Source: Muricea muricata
Lineage: Eukaryota > Cnidaria > Anthozoa > Malacalcyonacea > Plexauridae
DNA length: 64,000 bases
Reading direction: 5' to 3'
Assembly (NCBI GenBank): GCA_963855995.1
Contig: OY979717.1
Span: forward strand, 15,215,460 to 15,279,459
Shown: positions 12,136 to 28,959 of the stretch, in pieces
How positions within the stretch are numbered: position 1 is the stretch's first letter
How the letters are laid out: the number at the start of each line of letters is the position of its first letter
Made by a program: the position numbers and the translations under genes
Notes under the pieces: generated by a model
Told to the model about the DNA's origin: nothing
The model's input: only the letters and a program-made list of their open reading frames with translations
The model's database searches: none

Positions 12136-13220
12136 ATGATCGTTGATGAAATAGATTATAAATAATAATTAATTGAGTACGTTGTCCGTTATTTTAATAG
12201 ACTGTAGTCTTTTTTGCTTATTTCGTCGAATTATCACAAATTAAACAGTAACTTCGCTTCAAAAATATTTTGTGCAAGTGAATATGACATTATTAAATAT
12301 ACATAGTGTTGTTAACTTCACGTTAAATATTGAACTAAGCTAACATAAAGAATAAAAAATAAAAAATATGCCTTGTTGTAAACGTTCAAATTTATTCAGC
12401 GCCGTTACGCTTGGGGAGGGGAAACAGGAAACTATATGGTCTCTTTAAATATAAGTAAACGGTAACTGTATACAACTATATGTTAATAGGACTATGAAGC
12501 TAAAAACATCTCGCGGAAAAGAAATGGGACGAACATATTAAAGAGAAACTAGCAGGCCTGCTAACGAAAGATGAGCAGAGGCTGATCGCACGCCCAAAAC
12601 GTCCTTCCTTAGGAGACCTCGGTGGCCACGCTTAAATGTACCTTCTCATCCCAGCTCGTTTTCCGCGATAGCCGCTATTATGAATCTATAAGTTATCTGA
12701 AACTATTATAAGCGGCAAGACAAGAAAAGGTACCTTGCTTCCTTGGCTGACGGCAATGGGAAATGAGGGGCACCAACATTATCAACACTTGCGTGGAGGA
12801 GGGTTATTCCTGTGTCACCATGACACCCCATGCATCCTAAGTCTAAGATGTACGTAGTTCTTAAACCTGCGAATAATATACAAGCCTTCGAGTATTATAC
12901 ATGTTCGGTAGTATACTTTTCAAATCTCCTAGTTTCAAAAGTTCTTATCTTTTCGATTACCGTTGGGTACTTGTGGTGTGGATACTCGGATGACATTCAA
13001 ATCACCTCGCCATTTTCATGCGGTTTATATATTTATATAGCTTTATCTATTCCAATATACGATGTCTGGTTTAAAAGTACACGAGAGATGTGATAAAGAA
13101 CACACAAAAGCATTTATTAGAGGCAAGTATTTTTTAACACGTTCAATGGTAAACAAAAACAGAAAAATTTTTTTCCATGGTCATTAATATTTTACACAGG
13201 AATTCCATTTTGTCTGAATG
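12136..13220. other. non-coding, nothing recognised
   Basis: Unique-looking sequence without repeats. The 87-codon ORF at 12830-13093 has no recognisable motif. Confidence 0.4.
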
Positions 13221-13229
13221 CACACATTC

Positions 13230-13892
13230 TACTTCATGACTTTCAGCAAATATACTTACCTTTTAACACAAGGATACTATTTTATAAAACGTTCTTTCAA
13301 TCAAGGATTGATTATTGTTCCACCATTTGGGGACAATCAGCGCATATATCAAGATATACAAACTGCAGAAACTGATCCTAAGACTTATTTATGATAAGCC
13401 TAAGTTTTATTCTTCCAAACCACTATTTGAACAGTCAAAGATCTTACCAATCAAGTATAGAGTTATGTATAGAGTAGCTATTTTAGTTCACAAAGCTGTA
13501 AATAACTTCAGTACAGATTATTTAAGTAGTATGTTAAAACCAGCTTCGTCTGTTTCTCAGTGTCGAACTAGAAGCTCCTCTAATATGAACTTATGGGTAC
13601 CGAACTTTAAGCTGTTCATAACTAGAAATGGTCTTCAATATAATGGAGCAGTTATTTATAACATGTTACCACCAGATATTAAGTCACCTGGGTCGTTATC
13701 TATATTTAAGCGTAAAGTTTATAATTTCATTCTTAATTTATTCATATGTTCTTCATAATTGTAAATCGATGCATGAATTATTTTTAATCATATTGTTTAT
13801 ACATAGAAGGCCCAGTGGAAGATTAGCATTATTAGCTAAACTGGTGTATTTATTTGTAGATACTTTAAACCTTCTCTAAATAAAGCTATATC
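13230..13892 (+). pseudogene. 3' end of a decayed APE-type LINE (RT C-terminal domain)
   Basis: Conceptual translation shows the segment that follows the RT domain in CR1/L2/Jockey-type elements: F-Q-S-R-I-D-Y-C-S-T-I-W-G, then after a one-base frameshift KLQKLILRLIYDKPK and N-M-L-P-P-D-I-K. The frame after the shift stays open to 13758. A 3' UTR with AATAAAG follows, then the element runs directly into (ATT)n. The palm motifs are absent, so this is a 5'-truncated copy. Clade assignment beyond APE-type LINE is not secure. Confidence 0.65.
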
Positions 13893-17880
<3,988 letters not shown>

Positions 17881-17918
17881 AATTGTTGTTATTTGTTACA
17901 TATAATTATTGTTATTGG

Positions 17919-19544
17919 GACTGTTTGTCCCCTTTATTGTTTAATTTGTGCGTAAATTCACTTATTAACACGATAAAAGATGAAAGAATTCACTGTCTCG
18001 GTTATGTTAACGATGTCTCATTGAGACCGCGCCATTGGTTTCAATTTGCAGATGATGCTGCAATAATATCTGCGCACAATGAAGATAATCAACTATTGTG
18101 CAATGCATTCAGTAAGTGGTCCTCTTGGGCCGATTTGTACATCCGAGTAAATAAATGTCACACTTTTGGGATAAAAAAATTTGGATCAAGAGCGGTCCAA
18201 TACCCGCCTATTATCAAAATCTCGGGTCAGCTGGTCCCTCCAATTGAAGACGGTGAAAGTTTTATGTACTTAGGTAAACAATTCAATTTTAAAATGGATT
18301 GTTCTAATATCAAAGTTGAGATTCTTGACGAGCTCCAAGCTTACCTAAAGAAAATTGATATACTCCCAATAAATCCATTTCACAAGATTCGTGTGGTTCA
18401 AAGATATGTTTACTCAAAGTTCTGCTGGCGTTTTTCAGTATATCCGCTTACTATAAGTTGGGTGCGCTCTCATAAGGATTCACTGATTTCCAAATATATA
18501 CGAAAATGGCTCCAGATTCCTATCAGCGGTAATATAAGTCATCTGAAGTTTCCTAAGTCGCAACTGGGAATCGACTTCTGTTCGATTTCAGACATATACA
18601 ATCAATGTAGAGTTACAGTGCGTAGAATATTGAAAACTTCTGTTAATCCTGAAATTCAACAATTATATACAAAGACATCGTCGCAAAATATTGTCACCGA
18701 TGATATCATTGAACGAGCGGCTGCGGGTATTTCCGAACAATATGAGATGAAAAATGCGGCAAAGAAGATTGTGGAAAAGGAAAACCTTGCGAAAATTTGG
18801 TCTAATTTTGTTGAAACGAAAGAAAAATCTGTGATTATCACCTCTATAACGGACTGTTGTTACAAAATGTTGATCAAATTATGGCATGACATTGTCTGCC
18901 GAATGCCGAGCAATATAATATGCTTTGCCAGACGGTCGTTGATCCTTAGCCTAGGAAATAACTCCAACTTGAGACGTTGGAACATTCGTGACTCTGCAGG
19001 GTGTGATTTGTGTCAGAAGATGCAGACTCAACGACATATCTTTTCAAATTGCAAGGTTGCACTAGAGCAAGGCCGGTATACTTGGCGGCATGACTCGATC
19101 TTGCTTACTATAATCCAACATTTTAAAGCCATAGCTAATGAAGATCTTCGGTTATTTGTGGACTGCCCAAATTCAGGTACAATGTGTAGTTCAACCTTAT
19201 TTCAAACGTCAAGACCAGATCTGGTGGTAGACCTAAAAGGCTCTGTTTATGTGGTCGAGTTAACTGTTCCCTATGAAACTAACTGTAAAGAAGAAAGATA
19301 CAAACACTTAAGATCTGAGTTGATTATGACGTGTCGTACGTTTGAAGTCATTACACTTGAAGTTACCACTCTAGGTTTCGTGTCAAAGGATATTGATAGA
19401 TTTCGCACACTATTACGAGCATTTGATCTGAATGATGAACGTATTATTAGAAAGTGCATGTAGGTAGCTCTTAGAGCAACATTTTATATTTATTGTAGAA
19501 GGAATAAACCTTGGAATAATCCAGACTTGCTGAGTTTCTATTAG
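17919..19544 (+). pseudogene. 5'-truncated RLE-type LINE of a second family
   Basis: Homology begins abruptly inside RT motif B (DCLSPLLFN), directly after AT-rich sequence that follows the ATT array: the pattern of 5' truncation during target-primed reverse transcription. Retained parts are motif C FADD (HWFQFADDAA), the CCHC knuckle CDLCQ..H....C, and the endonuclease R-P-D..VVELTVPYETN. The frame is open to a TAG at 19461-19463. Reading through it, the same frame encodes the expected C-terminal tail and stops at 19542-19544, so this TAG is a premature nonsense mutation. By eye the protein is only moderately similar to that of the complete LINE, so it belongs to a separate family. Confidence 0.85.
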
Positions 19545-19713
19545 GTGCTATCGATATATATGTGTAGAGAATGGACCTATCTGCTTAAAATAGTGAACTG
19601 TTTCTCTTATATTTAGATTAAATTGTAAATCTAATGATTTTGTAACTTCATTTTCATTAATAAAGATTTCTACTGTTTAAAAATTATTATTATTATTACT
19701 ATTATTATTATTA
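19545..19713 (+). mobile_element. 3' UTR and short (ATT)n tail of the second LINE
   Basis: A short 3' UTR with AATAAAG near 19660 ends in about ten ATT units (19683-19713, one ACT). The tail mirrors the junction at 17540-17552 of the complete element. Confidence 0.7.
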
Positions 19714-20850
19714 AAATTTTCCGGCGGCGGAAATCGATTGGGAGCCCCTCCCCTGCCCGTAGACATGTGTTAGAGTTAGGTTCATGATATAGTTTTACTC
19801 GATCCAATGAAGTCATGGCGTCAAAGCGAAAAGTTTCGTGTTTTAAACACTGCAGAAACCGGTGATGTACAAGGGGGGGGGGGGGGGAGTAATTGCCTGT
19901 GCCGATGAAGTCAGTTTCCCAGTGAGCCAGCTTCCGTAAAAATACACCTTGACTGCTAGCAGGCAAAAGCAATGGCTGGAAACCGCAAAATTCAAACTGC
20001 TAGGTTGGAATGAAGCACGACCTACAGCGGCACCATTCGATTTTTGTTCTCTACCTTATTTTGTTTATTGCTTAGAGTAAAAAGTTGTTCTAGGTATTAG
20101 AATCGTTGGTATTGGAATTGACTAGGAATTTTAGGTAATCAAAAAATCTGGGGTGAAATCCAAACAGAGAAGTAAATGAGAAGTGAACAGGCATACTATT
20201 TTGTTCATAAGATTTTGATAACCTAAATTAATATGCGACAGGTAGGGTAAACGCATGGATACCAGGCTGCAAAAAATAATTAATTTTTCGCGGCCAAGGC
20301 CACAAACAGTCTACTTTCAGGGTGATGTTACAGATCTTCCATGTTTTACTAAATTTTGCGCTGTTATTTGATTAAATGATAACACATTTTACGTTAAAAT
20401 ATAGCTTACACAAAACCAAAATATATTTCCACTTAAGCTTTCTCTTTACAATGAACCTAGTTTGATCACAAGTCATTTTATATATGATAATTTCATAATG
20501 CATACAGTCACAACATGCAATATATAGGCCACAGAAAATGTCGTCCAATAAGTTGCTTTGCATGAGTTCAAGAAAGAATCAAAAGACTGTAAAAGCATTA
20601 TACTTTTGTGTAAACTATGTTATTTTTAACGTTAAAGGTTGTTTATAACGGATTTAGTATACACGCAACACCCGAAATTTGGGCCTGTACACAGGCATGC
20701 GCTGATGAAATCGAGACTGCTAATAAGGAGGATAAAATTCGAAACAATTGTTATTTAAATTCACAGGCCATACAGGGTGTCTCAAAAAACCGAATTCATT
20801 TTAAAGGTGTAAAATAAGTCTCATGATAAGGAAGATCAGATTTTCTGGCT
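19714..20850. other. non-coding, nothing recognised apart from a G run
   Basis: A poly-G run of about 17 bases lies at 19871-19888. No gene or delimited repeat was seen. Confidence 0.4.
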
Positions 20851-21065
20851 ATTGAGACCCCGTTTACACGGTACCGGATCCGAATGGTCACCATATCAAA
20901 TTGAATAGTTTCACGACAAGTGTGGCTCTTACACTTACGATAGTATTGCAGAATTTAACAACAAGTAGTCATAGAAAAAAGTGGTGAAAGTAAATATGAC
21001 CGCAAACTACCCGAATTCGATGTCGTGACCAAGCGAATCCGGTACCGTGTAAACGGGGTCTCAAT
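20851..21065. mobile_element. MITE, ATTGAGACCCCGTTTACACG ends
   Basis: ATTGAGACCCCGTTTACACG plus GTACCGGATCCG at the left is matched with one mismatch in inverse at 21034-21065. 215 bp, no ORF. No target duplication is evident. Confidence 0.75.
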
Positions 21066-21654
21066 GACTTAAGAACCAGTACGAAAAGAAGTTGAATAGC
21101 GAAAATAATATTTTTTCCCGTGGCGGAAAATTGTACTTTACCCTTTTGTGACTGGCCAACTGAAAAGAAGAAGCACTTGAGTCTTGATCATGAACGTGTC
21201 CAAACAATATTTGTTGACAAGTATTCAGTGACATTTAAAACGTATTAACATTGACGAAGTTTCATTCTCTTTCATGAAACAAATAGTTATGATGGGGATT
21301 AGCTATTTTGCTGGGAAATTCATTGACCAAAAAACAATAGAAAATATAGAAATGGTTAAGATTTGAGCAAGACAACTACTAGAACTACGTCAAATGAAAA
21401 TTTCGCAATTCAGTTTTGCATAACTTTAACTCAAGGGTTGTCGGATATTCCGACCTTTTTACTTGGACAAACAGTACAGGCAGGAACAGACCGGCAATTT
21501 CGGGCCTCGATCAGGAATAAAATGCAGTCCCTTGTACATAAAGTGTATACAAATATATAGTTTTATTAGATATTATTTTAATACAAAAATACGTAAATTC
21601 TATTGTAGTAAATGACATTAACGAGTTGTAATGTAAGCATACGGAACGTCCATA
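21066..21654. other. non-coding, nothing recognised
   Basis: Contains one copy of the TGTCGGA-type motif described at 22280 (near 21436) and otherwise nothing notable. Confidence 0.4.
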
Positions 21655-22092
21655 CAGGCCCGTAACTAGGATTCTGTCACAACCGAGTCGAGCAGCGTAG
21701 GTGCGAGCCGGCTAGGGGGGTCTGGGGGCATGTCCCCCAGAAAATTTTGGATTTCTTAAAGCTCGGATACACTATTTCCAGCATTTTGAGTAGTGTTCTG
21801 GCGAGAAATTAATCTTATAAGAAATGATGCAATTTCATCGGTGGATCTGCCATTTTGTTAAAAAAATATTGTATACCTACGCATCCCCACGTAACCCCGT
21901 TAGACGCTTGATTACCCAATTTCCTGAATTGAGCGAGGATTTCATATTTATATTATCGTAAGACCGCTAAGTCAATAAATAAATCTATTTAGGAGAATCG
22001 ACTTCCCAGACTTAAATCGTTTGATTAAATTTCAGTCCCCAAATTTCTACCGAGTCAATGACTCGGTTGACTCATAGCTAGTTACGGGCCTG
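21655..22092. mobile_element. CAGGCCCGTAACTAG element with 5-bp target duplication
   Basis: The termini are CAGGCCCGTAACTAG and its inverse CTAGTTACGGGCCTG. CCATA precedes the left end (21650-21654) and follows the right end (22093-22097). The interior contains GGGGGTCTGGGGGCATGTCC with CCCAG, an imperfect hairpin. No transposase. Confidence 0.75.
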
Positions 22093-22279
22093 CCATAACT
22101 TTAAAAGGTAGTTCTCTAATATAAAAATTTGAATTCTGGGGGCCAAAAATTCTCCCGGTCTCTGCCCACGCGCGAATGCCCGACCACTCATGCAGTCCGT
22201 CCCTGGACACAGGAATCAAAATTTAGCGTCGAAAGCTTTGAAACCCCAACTGTACAAGTTACACAGAGTGAAAGTTTAG

Positions 22280-23490
22280 ATATAGGAATTTCGGAAGATC
22301 TGAAGCCCTTATAGCTGGGGAAAAGATTCAAAGTTTAATATAGGGATGTCGGAAATTCTGACAGCCCGAAATATAGCTACAAAGTTCAGCTGTTCAAAGT
22401 TCAGCTTGTCATATAAGGGGCCGGTGTCGGCAATTCTGACGCTTATGACCCCATGAAAATTTAGATGTGGGGATGTATGCATATAGGGAGCTATCAGGTG
22501 CAGATCATTGATATGTATTAATTAAAGCCAGATACCACATCTATTATTGGGTTTTGAAGCGGCCATGTTGCATGGCCCACTTGAGCAGTACTGTTATAGA
22601 TTTCTATTACAGGATGTATAGTTTGCATTTGGGAATAAAAAAATATTACATTGCAAAAACGTTCAAAGAAATCAGTTTTTTACCCAAAACTACATCGATT
22701 CACTCCAAGATTGGGGCCATTCAACAAGGTCGCCGATTTCAAATATGATGACTGATGTGTTTCCGGCTTCAATTTTGTTTGGGTTTTGTATAACAATATA
22801 ATGCACTATCTGGTCTTAATGCATATCAATGATGCAGACAAGACTGAAAGTTTTGATATAGGAATGTTCCAAACTAATACGTATGCATTGTATGTTCCAA
22901 ACTAATACGAGTGCGCAATTTTTTGTCTACTAAGTGCTAGATAAAACGTCTTAGAAAACATTTTACAAAGTTTCCAGTCTGGGATGTCGGAAATTCTGAC
23001 AGCCCTATATTTAGACAAAATTACATAATGCATAAAGCTCACGGGGGTTTATCAATATCCAGTTATTAATTTAGTGGTGTCTGAAGACCGAAGTTCAGAA
23101 TTGGAATGATATAGGAAATTGTTGTTAACAAACAGGTATTTATATATTACATGAACTTTAAAATATTTACAAATCCAAGCATTCGAAACTAATATGCAAG
23201 TATTGTTCAGCAATACGACCTTTGCATTGTGTAAATATGAGTGGGCTCTAGCTTGTTGCAGTTTACTATTTTCATCTTTTTAAATGTGGGCACTAAACTT
23301 GATAATGCTATAATTACACAAAGGTTTAGAATTGTGCTATTAAAAACTCACTGTTATTTAATGCTACTTGTAATCACTACGGTAGAATTGATTTATATTC
23401 ATCTGCAAACAGTCACATAAGTCGCGCTTGAATAATTGTATTACGAGCTATAGGGGTGCCAGATATTCCGACACTCCTATATACATATTT
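22280..23490. repeat. scattered imperfect palindrome TGTCGGAAATTCTGACA
   Basis: Versions of GG-TGTCGGAAATTCTGACA-CC occur at about 22347 and 22981 (identical core GGGATGTCGGAAATTCTGAC), 22427, 22287 (diverged) and 23456 (TATTCCGACA version), plus 21436 further left. They are irregularly spaced and nothing else between them repeats clearly. No gene is visible in 22098-24590. Confidence 0.5.
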
Positions 23491-24398
23491 TAAATCTAAC
23501 GACGGCCAAGAAAAAATAGGCACAAGGTACACATCTTTTCTGTACTGATGCAAAAAGCTGCTCACTATCTATACAGGATGTATAGAAAAAGGAGACAAAT
23601 CTGAAATCGCTCTCTGTTTCGGGAAGCTTCTCAATGTATGAGGTTTTTTCATCAAAATAGATTGCTTTGGTACTTGTAATGTAAAATAAACAGAAAAAAT
23701 GAGAAATTTAAAGTTAAATATGCCTTGCGCACAACACTTAAATGTTTAAATGTAATTTTGACTTGGAAGGTGAAGAATTTGTCGGATTGTGTATTACTGA
23801 ACAAAATTTCAGAAAATTTGTTTGAGTCTGAGCGGTAAATATCGCGCGAACTTTCATCAAATCAGCAAAATCAGCTTTGTGCATGCTTTATTTACGCAAG
23901 CTAAAAGCCTGGTCTTTCGAGCTGTGGAAAAATTATTTTTCCATTAAAATGTTAAGCGCTCTGGTGCACTCTAAAAAACGATTACCTTTTTGGATTCACC
24001 CTGTAAACAAATCATTCATTCCACACGGTGACAATGATCGCAGACGAATCAGTCAAAATTTCTCATTCAGAGTTTGTCGGACATCGCTCAACAAAAGCGC
24101 AAATATCTGTACATCGCTCAACACACGTTTGACTGAATAACTTTTATCAGGCGCTTCAATAACTGTATATCGCTTCAACAAAGAGCTAACATTAATCAGG
24201 GCCTCTTGAACAAAGAACGTAGCCAGTGAAAACTGCTTTTATGCACTAGTGCACATGCCTATACCTAATTTTGGGACCACGTCCACGGTCGTGAAGAAGG
24301 TACACATATATCGCTGTTTAAAGTAAAACAACGCTATACGACGCAGACTAGACTGTCTAGTCAGAGCATTTTTGCCTTTTGTAAACCATGCGGAGGGA

Positions 24399-24438
24399 AA
24401 TGTACTTTTCGGGCCTTCTGTACTTTTCGGGCCTTCTG
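24399..24438. repeat. 20-bp direct duplication
   Basis: TACTTTTCGGGCCTTCTG occurs twice in tandem. Short and isolated. Confidence 0.7.
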
Positions 24439-24589
24439 TACACACTTAATAAGTCATCCATGCGATTATTCTAATGCTGCTAAAATTCCTATTATGTTTT
24501 CCTCTATTATCAGGGTATTGTTTGGCATCGCCCTCTGAGGATATATTAGACAATGACTTTCGAGATTTCTATGATAGTTAAAAAGGGGG

Positions 24590-24805
24590 AAGCCCGAATC
24601 AACTGGCACTGCATAGAAATTAGTGAGAGCGAGTAATCTAACTTTTTTAGTAGAATCTGAGATAGAAAATAATTTTTAAGCCATTTTGAAAAAAAATACT
24701 ACAAATGAACTGTTTAAAAAATATACCAGGGAAATCGCTGTCCTGCTACTCGCAATCTATCGAGGAATAGGTAGTGAGTAGAGTAGCCAATCAAATGCCA
24801 GCATA
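24590..24805. repeat. inverted-orientation partner of the repeat at 28575
   Basis: GCTACTCGCAATCTATCG followed by GAGTAGAGTAGCCAATCAAA is similar in inverse to 28573-28645, and the similarity appears to extend into the flanking AT-rich sequence (GTAATCTAAC and AGAATCTGA blocks). It is probably two inverted copies of a small repeat, or the ends of one larger element. Confidence 0.4.
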
Positions 24806-24825
24806 TTCGATAGAATACTAGTATG

Positions 24826-24828
<3 letters not shown>

Positions 24829-24901
<73 letters not shown>
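24829..24901. repeat. (AT)n microsatellite, about 73 bp
   Basis: Pure AT dinucleotide run. Confidence 0.95.
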
Positions 24902-24904
<3 letters not shown>

Positions 24905-26266
24905 AATTTATGTAATATATAATATATATACACCAAGAGATGTTCATATACCTTTGAACTCATCTCCTGTCTCCAAGACGTCACAAATTTCCTGTGCTAT
25001 CGACATAGCGACGCTGATGCTACTATTTGTAGGAGAATAACAAGGCGGAGGTGGTTTATCTCAGTTTTACTGTCACACGTGTCCAGATCTCTTTTGCACT
25101 TGTTCTGGAACTCCTTCATGCTTCCCGTGACGATCCCTTGCGTGTTGGCATAGTCATTGTCTGGATTGTCATCGTAGGTGCCGCATGCAGAGACCAAATT
25201 TTCTGGGGTAGTTTTAAACGTGACTGTGTGGTATTTTGATCATCAAGTCTTCCTGGCCATCCCAGTAGACTAATGCTCCATTAGCACTTTTCATCATCAC
25301 ATTTAAAATGAGTCCGTTTCATGTGTAAGAAACGATTATTTACAAGTTTTATCGCTTTTGCATTGTTTGAAATCCTAAAGAAGCTTCTACGCCACGAAAT
25401 TGTATTGGTATGTTTAATAAAAAAATGTAAAACTTGCATCAAAACATGACATAACATGACATTTGTAGTTACAGAACCGTCGGGTTTTTTATCTAAATGG
25501 CTTCCGTTTCAAACGACCAAACGTCACGTTACAAACGTAAAAAAACTCGCGAAAATGTTTGCGCTTGGACGCAAATAGCTGTACATTTCATTTATATTTA
25601 TTAATTTTTCATAATAAAGCATATAACATAATATTGTGCATGAATGTTTTAACTGTATTAACTATAAACTCTACCACAAATAGCAGTCTTTAACCACAGC
25701 TCGAAAGAGAATGTTAAAATTAATAAAATTGCAAAGTTTCGTTGCGAACTGTTTTAAAATAGGGAAATTATACCCCTTTAAAGATGGCAATTTTCAATTT
25801 TATATAGTTTTGTATTGCGCGTGGAAAAGTGATCTGAAATTGCTGGAAAATTCCGTGTATTTAATTGCGACTTTCTTCTAGTCAGTCTTTTTAGTAGTCC
25901 TCATGCTTAGATCAAAGTCTATGTTTAAAATCATGATCAAATTATTTAATTGACCGTTATGAATGTAGTCCACCTCTATTATCAATTATTCCAGTGCACC
26001 TTTTATCATTTGAGTCCAGATCGAGTGAGTGCATATTTTATCAATTGAGTCCAGTACACCTTTTATCAATTTAGTCCAGTCCACCTTTTATCAGTCCAGT
26101 CCAGTCCACGTCTTATCACATGCCGCCGAATATGCCATACAACTTTATAGATGAAAGCTTCTGGAAAGCTGATTTCTGGTTGGATAGTTAGCGCAGCGCA
26201 TGCAAAAAACGGCTGTTTTAACGCCGAAGTCCCGCTAAGTATGCTAGAAGTATACTCGTATGATTC
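24902..26266. other. non-coding; imperfect tandem repeat at 25964-26120
   Basis: 25964-26120 contains about six imperfect copies of a 25- to 28-bp unit of the form AGTCCAGTCCACCTTTTATC. The rest shows no gene or element with clear ends. Confidence 0.5.
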
Positions 26267-27320
26267 GGGTAGCGATTTTCCACGGGCGGAGAGAGAGGCG
26301 CCGCCTGCGATACTACAGCGGTATTACCATAAAATAGTCATTGATACTGAATTGTATTCCTCAAATGTAGGTCAGTTTATACGCAGATAAAATAGGATTT
26401 GAAAACGTTATTCAGTCACATCAGGAAACACATTTAGCTAGAACTATATTTTTGGATATTGCAATCAGTAAGACAATGTGGAACCTTATTTGTGTATTTG
26501 TCTAAACGAACAAATCGCTCTTTAGTTTTTAAGTTTTTCCTGATGTGGAGTGATGTCAACATTGATGTATTAAGTATAAAGTAAGTATCGGTATTTGTTG
26601 TCCCCCCAGATATATAGTTAAAAAAAGGCACTGACTGAGAAAAATATTTGAGGAACCATTCTAAAAACGATTTCGGTATTTTTGGCGCTTTTTTCCACTA
26701 TATTTCAAAAAATTGCGTTTCTCATAGCCAATCAGAATTAAGTACTTTTTTATTTGGTTTATAGTGTCACTTGTAAAATTTGAAATATCGCAGAATCCCG
26801 ATCAAAATCCCCTTGTCGACAGCTAGGGCTGCCAAGCTCGGATTAAAGCAGTAAAATTCTTACCGTCTTGTGAGTATCTCTTGTGACTTTTGACCTTCGC
26901 GTGCTTCTCGGCTTGAATATAAGATGTTGAACTAATAGATATAAATTTTTCTAGACGGTCATTAAACGTATCTTCGCTGCCTTCGTATGTTGCAAAACAG
27001 TAACCGTCGGAGAATCGAACATCGGAAAAGTTGGCGTGGAGAAATTTTATTTCTTTTTCTGCCATGATATCACTCTCAGCGGAAGAAGCCATGATTTCGA
27101 AATATATTTATTTCCATATTTCCCGCCAAATTGCATAATATGTATATTTTTAATAATACTGTTAAATTATAATGCATATTAAATATTACATCGAACCCAG
27201 GCTTCTTAATACAGAAATAAACTCGACCGCCTTTTGGAATATACGATTTAGTATCGATGCCGATACCGCTGTAGTATCGCAGGCGGCGCCTCTCTCTCCG
27301 CCCGTGGAAAATCGCTACCC
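26267..27320. mobile_element. 1.05-kb DNA element with perfect 58-bp inverted repeats
   Basis: The ends are GGGTAGCGATTTTCCACGGG and its exact inverse, and the identity runs for about 58 bp on each side (26267-26325 and 27262-27320). Perfect repeats suggest recent movement or gene conversion. It carries only a first exon on the minus strand, so it is a deletion derivative. No transposase core is visible. Confidence 0.75.
26864..27092 (-). pseudogene. orphan first exon inside the 1.05-kb element
   Basis: On the minus strand an ATG at 27092 opens a 76-codon frame (starting MASSAESDIMAEKEIKFLHA) that ends in a strong splice donor, G|GTAAGA, at 26864/26863, in phase 1. The downstream exon is not present before the opposite inverted repeat. 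It is probably the 5' exon of the parent transposon's gene, kept while the rest was deleted. I do not recognise the protein. Confidence 0.5.
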
Positions 27321-27548
27321 AATTGAATGTAGATGCGTGCGCATATCAATATCAATATTTTTCGATGGTCCCCCTTGTTTTGCCAACAGCATCCCCCCCG
27401 GAAAAGCGACATCCGCACCGAATGACAGAGATCGAGATTCTCGAAGATACATACGTCGCGCGAAAGACTGGGTGGAGAAACCTGTTTGCAGGCATTGTCA
27501 AGAATAGTGTGTAACTTGTATTATTATTAGCATGACAAAATGTTGCTC

Positions 27549-27674
27549 GTACAATTTGGGATTAATAATACTCGTGATGTTTGGAAATTTTGCCAAATCG
27601 GACTCGCCCCGGCGGCTCGACGAATTTTGGCAAAATTTCCAAACATCACCCGTACTATTAATCCCAAATTGTAC
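27549..27674. mobile_element. 126-bp fold-back hairpin
   Basis: GTACAATTTGGGATTAATA at the left returns in inverse at the right, and the arms continue inward through GATGTTTGGAAATTTTGCCA, leaving a GC-rich loop of about 25 bp. Nearly perfect stem. The ORFs here on both strands are shadows of the palindrome. Confidence 0.75.
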
Positions 27675-28036
27675 TCGCCATCGCATGATTACCTATACTA
27701 ACCACACATCTCCTCAGTTATCCTGCCCAAAGAACATTCCTGACTTAACCAAGCACACCTATACTGTAAATACGATGATTATGGTGCCAGTTTTATAGCT
27801 ATATACTCGAGACATTAGTATTCCTAAATTAAACCTTGTCATACCTGTATGTATAGTTCTGCCATCATGAGGTGCTAAACTACTCGGCTTTTTATGGCAG
27901 AATAGTTCGCGGACCACACCACTTGAAGAAGTGAATTGCAAAGCTAGAAACAACGTTTCCTTAATTTTTCAATTGAAAAATCTAATATTAGTGTCAAATG
28001 TCTTTTCAGAAACTTTGCACTATCCTTGGATCCCTA
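27675..28036. other. non-coding, nothing recognised
   Basis: No repeat or gene signal seen. Confidence 0.4.
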
Positions 28037-28225
28037 GTTATTGAAAAATTAATAAAAATAAATTTTAAAAATATATATAAAATAGGTACGCACAATGCAT
28101 ACATGTGTCTACGTTTCTACGTATACTGATCAGTATAATCAGGTAACGAAAAGTTAATGAATCCAAGAATGATTAGCACCTCCAGTAGTTGAAGGCAAAA
28201 GTTTTTGTCATAAGAATTTAAAAAT
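28037..28225. repeat. dispersed repeat, second copy at 36970-37145
   Basis: TTATTGAAAAATTAATAAA, GGTACGCACAATGC, TACTGATCAGTATAATCAGG and ATGATTAGCACCTCCAG occur in the same order in both places with few differences. No inverted termini seen. Confidence 0.7.
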
Positions 28226-28959
28226 TACATATAGTTGTTCACAACATTGTTGAGCCAACCCACTATTGTCCACTCAAACCCACAACTGGGGACAACCAGG
28301 GACTATATATCTCTAAATATCATAATTTCAAAAAGAAGCTAGGCTGCGGCAAGGTGGAGAAGCCCGTGTTTCTTTAACGTTTCAGAAACACGGGATTTTT
28401 TTCCGCGTGGGGCCGTGGGCCGCGTGGATTTAACGGGAATTTCAAAAGTCAAAAACACAAAATAGCTGCTCTCGTACAAAAGTATATATAAAACAAGTCT
28501 ATAGTCGCCAAACTGTGAACAAAGTGAACGATGATCATATATTAATCTATATATTAATAGAATCATACTAACATACTAATGCAAATGCTGTAATTTGATT
28601 GGCTACTCTACTTGCTATCTATCGCTAGATAGCGAGTAGCAAAACAATAATTTTTCTGGGGTATTTTATAATTCGAAGACAATTTATAAATTTTTTAGCA
28701 AAATGATTATTCAGATTATTCTAAAATAATTAGATTACCACCGCATAGAAATCTCGAGCTCGTAATCCGCCTTTACTGCGATGAAGAATGCTTTAGTGTC
28801 ACGTGACCCAATTTGCATTTTTTCGGACAACTTTGGCGCACTGGTAGACAAAAGTATACACACGTGCGCGACTTAAACTGAGAATAATACTCGTAAAAAT
28901 ACAAACAATTGCAAAGATTCTTATTCTGTGGCGTTTTTAACTGTCGGCTGGGTATAATC

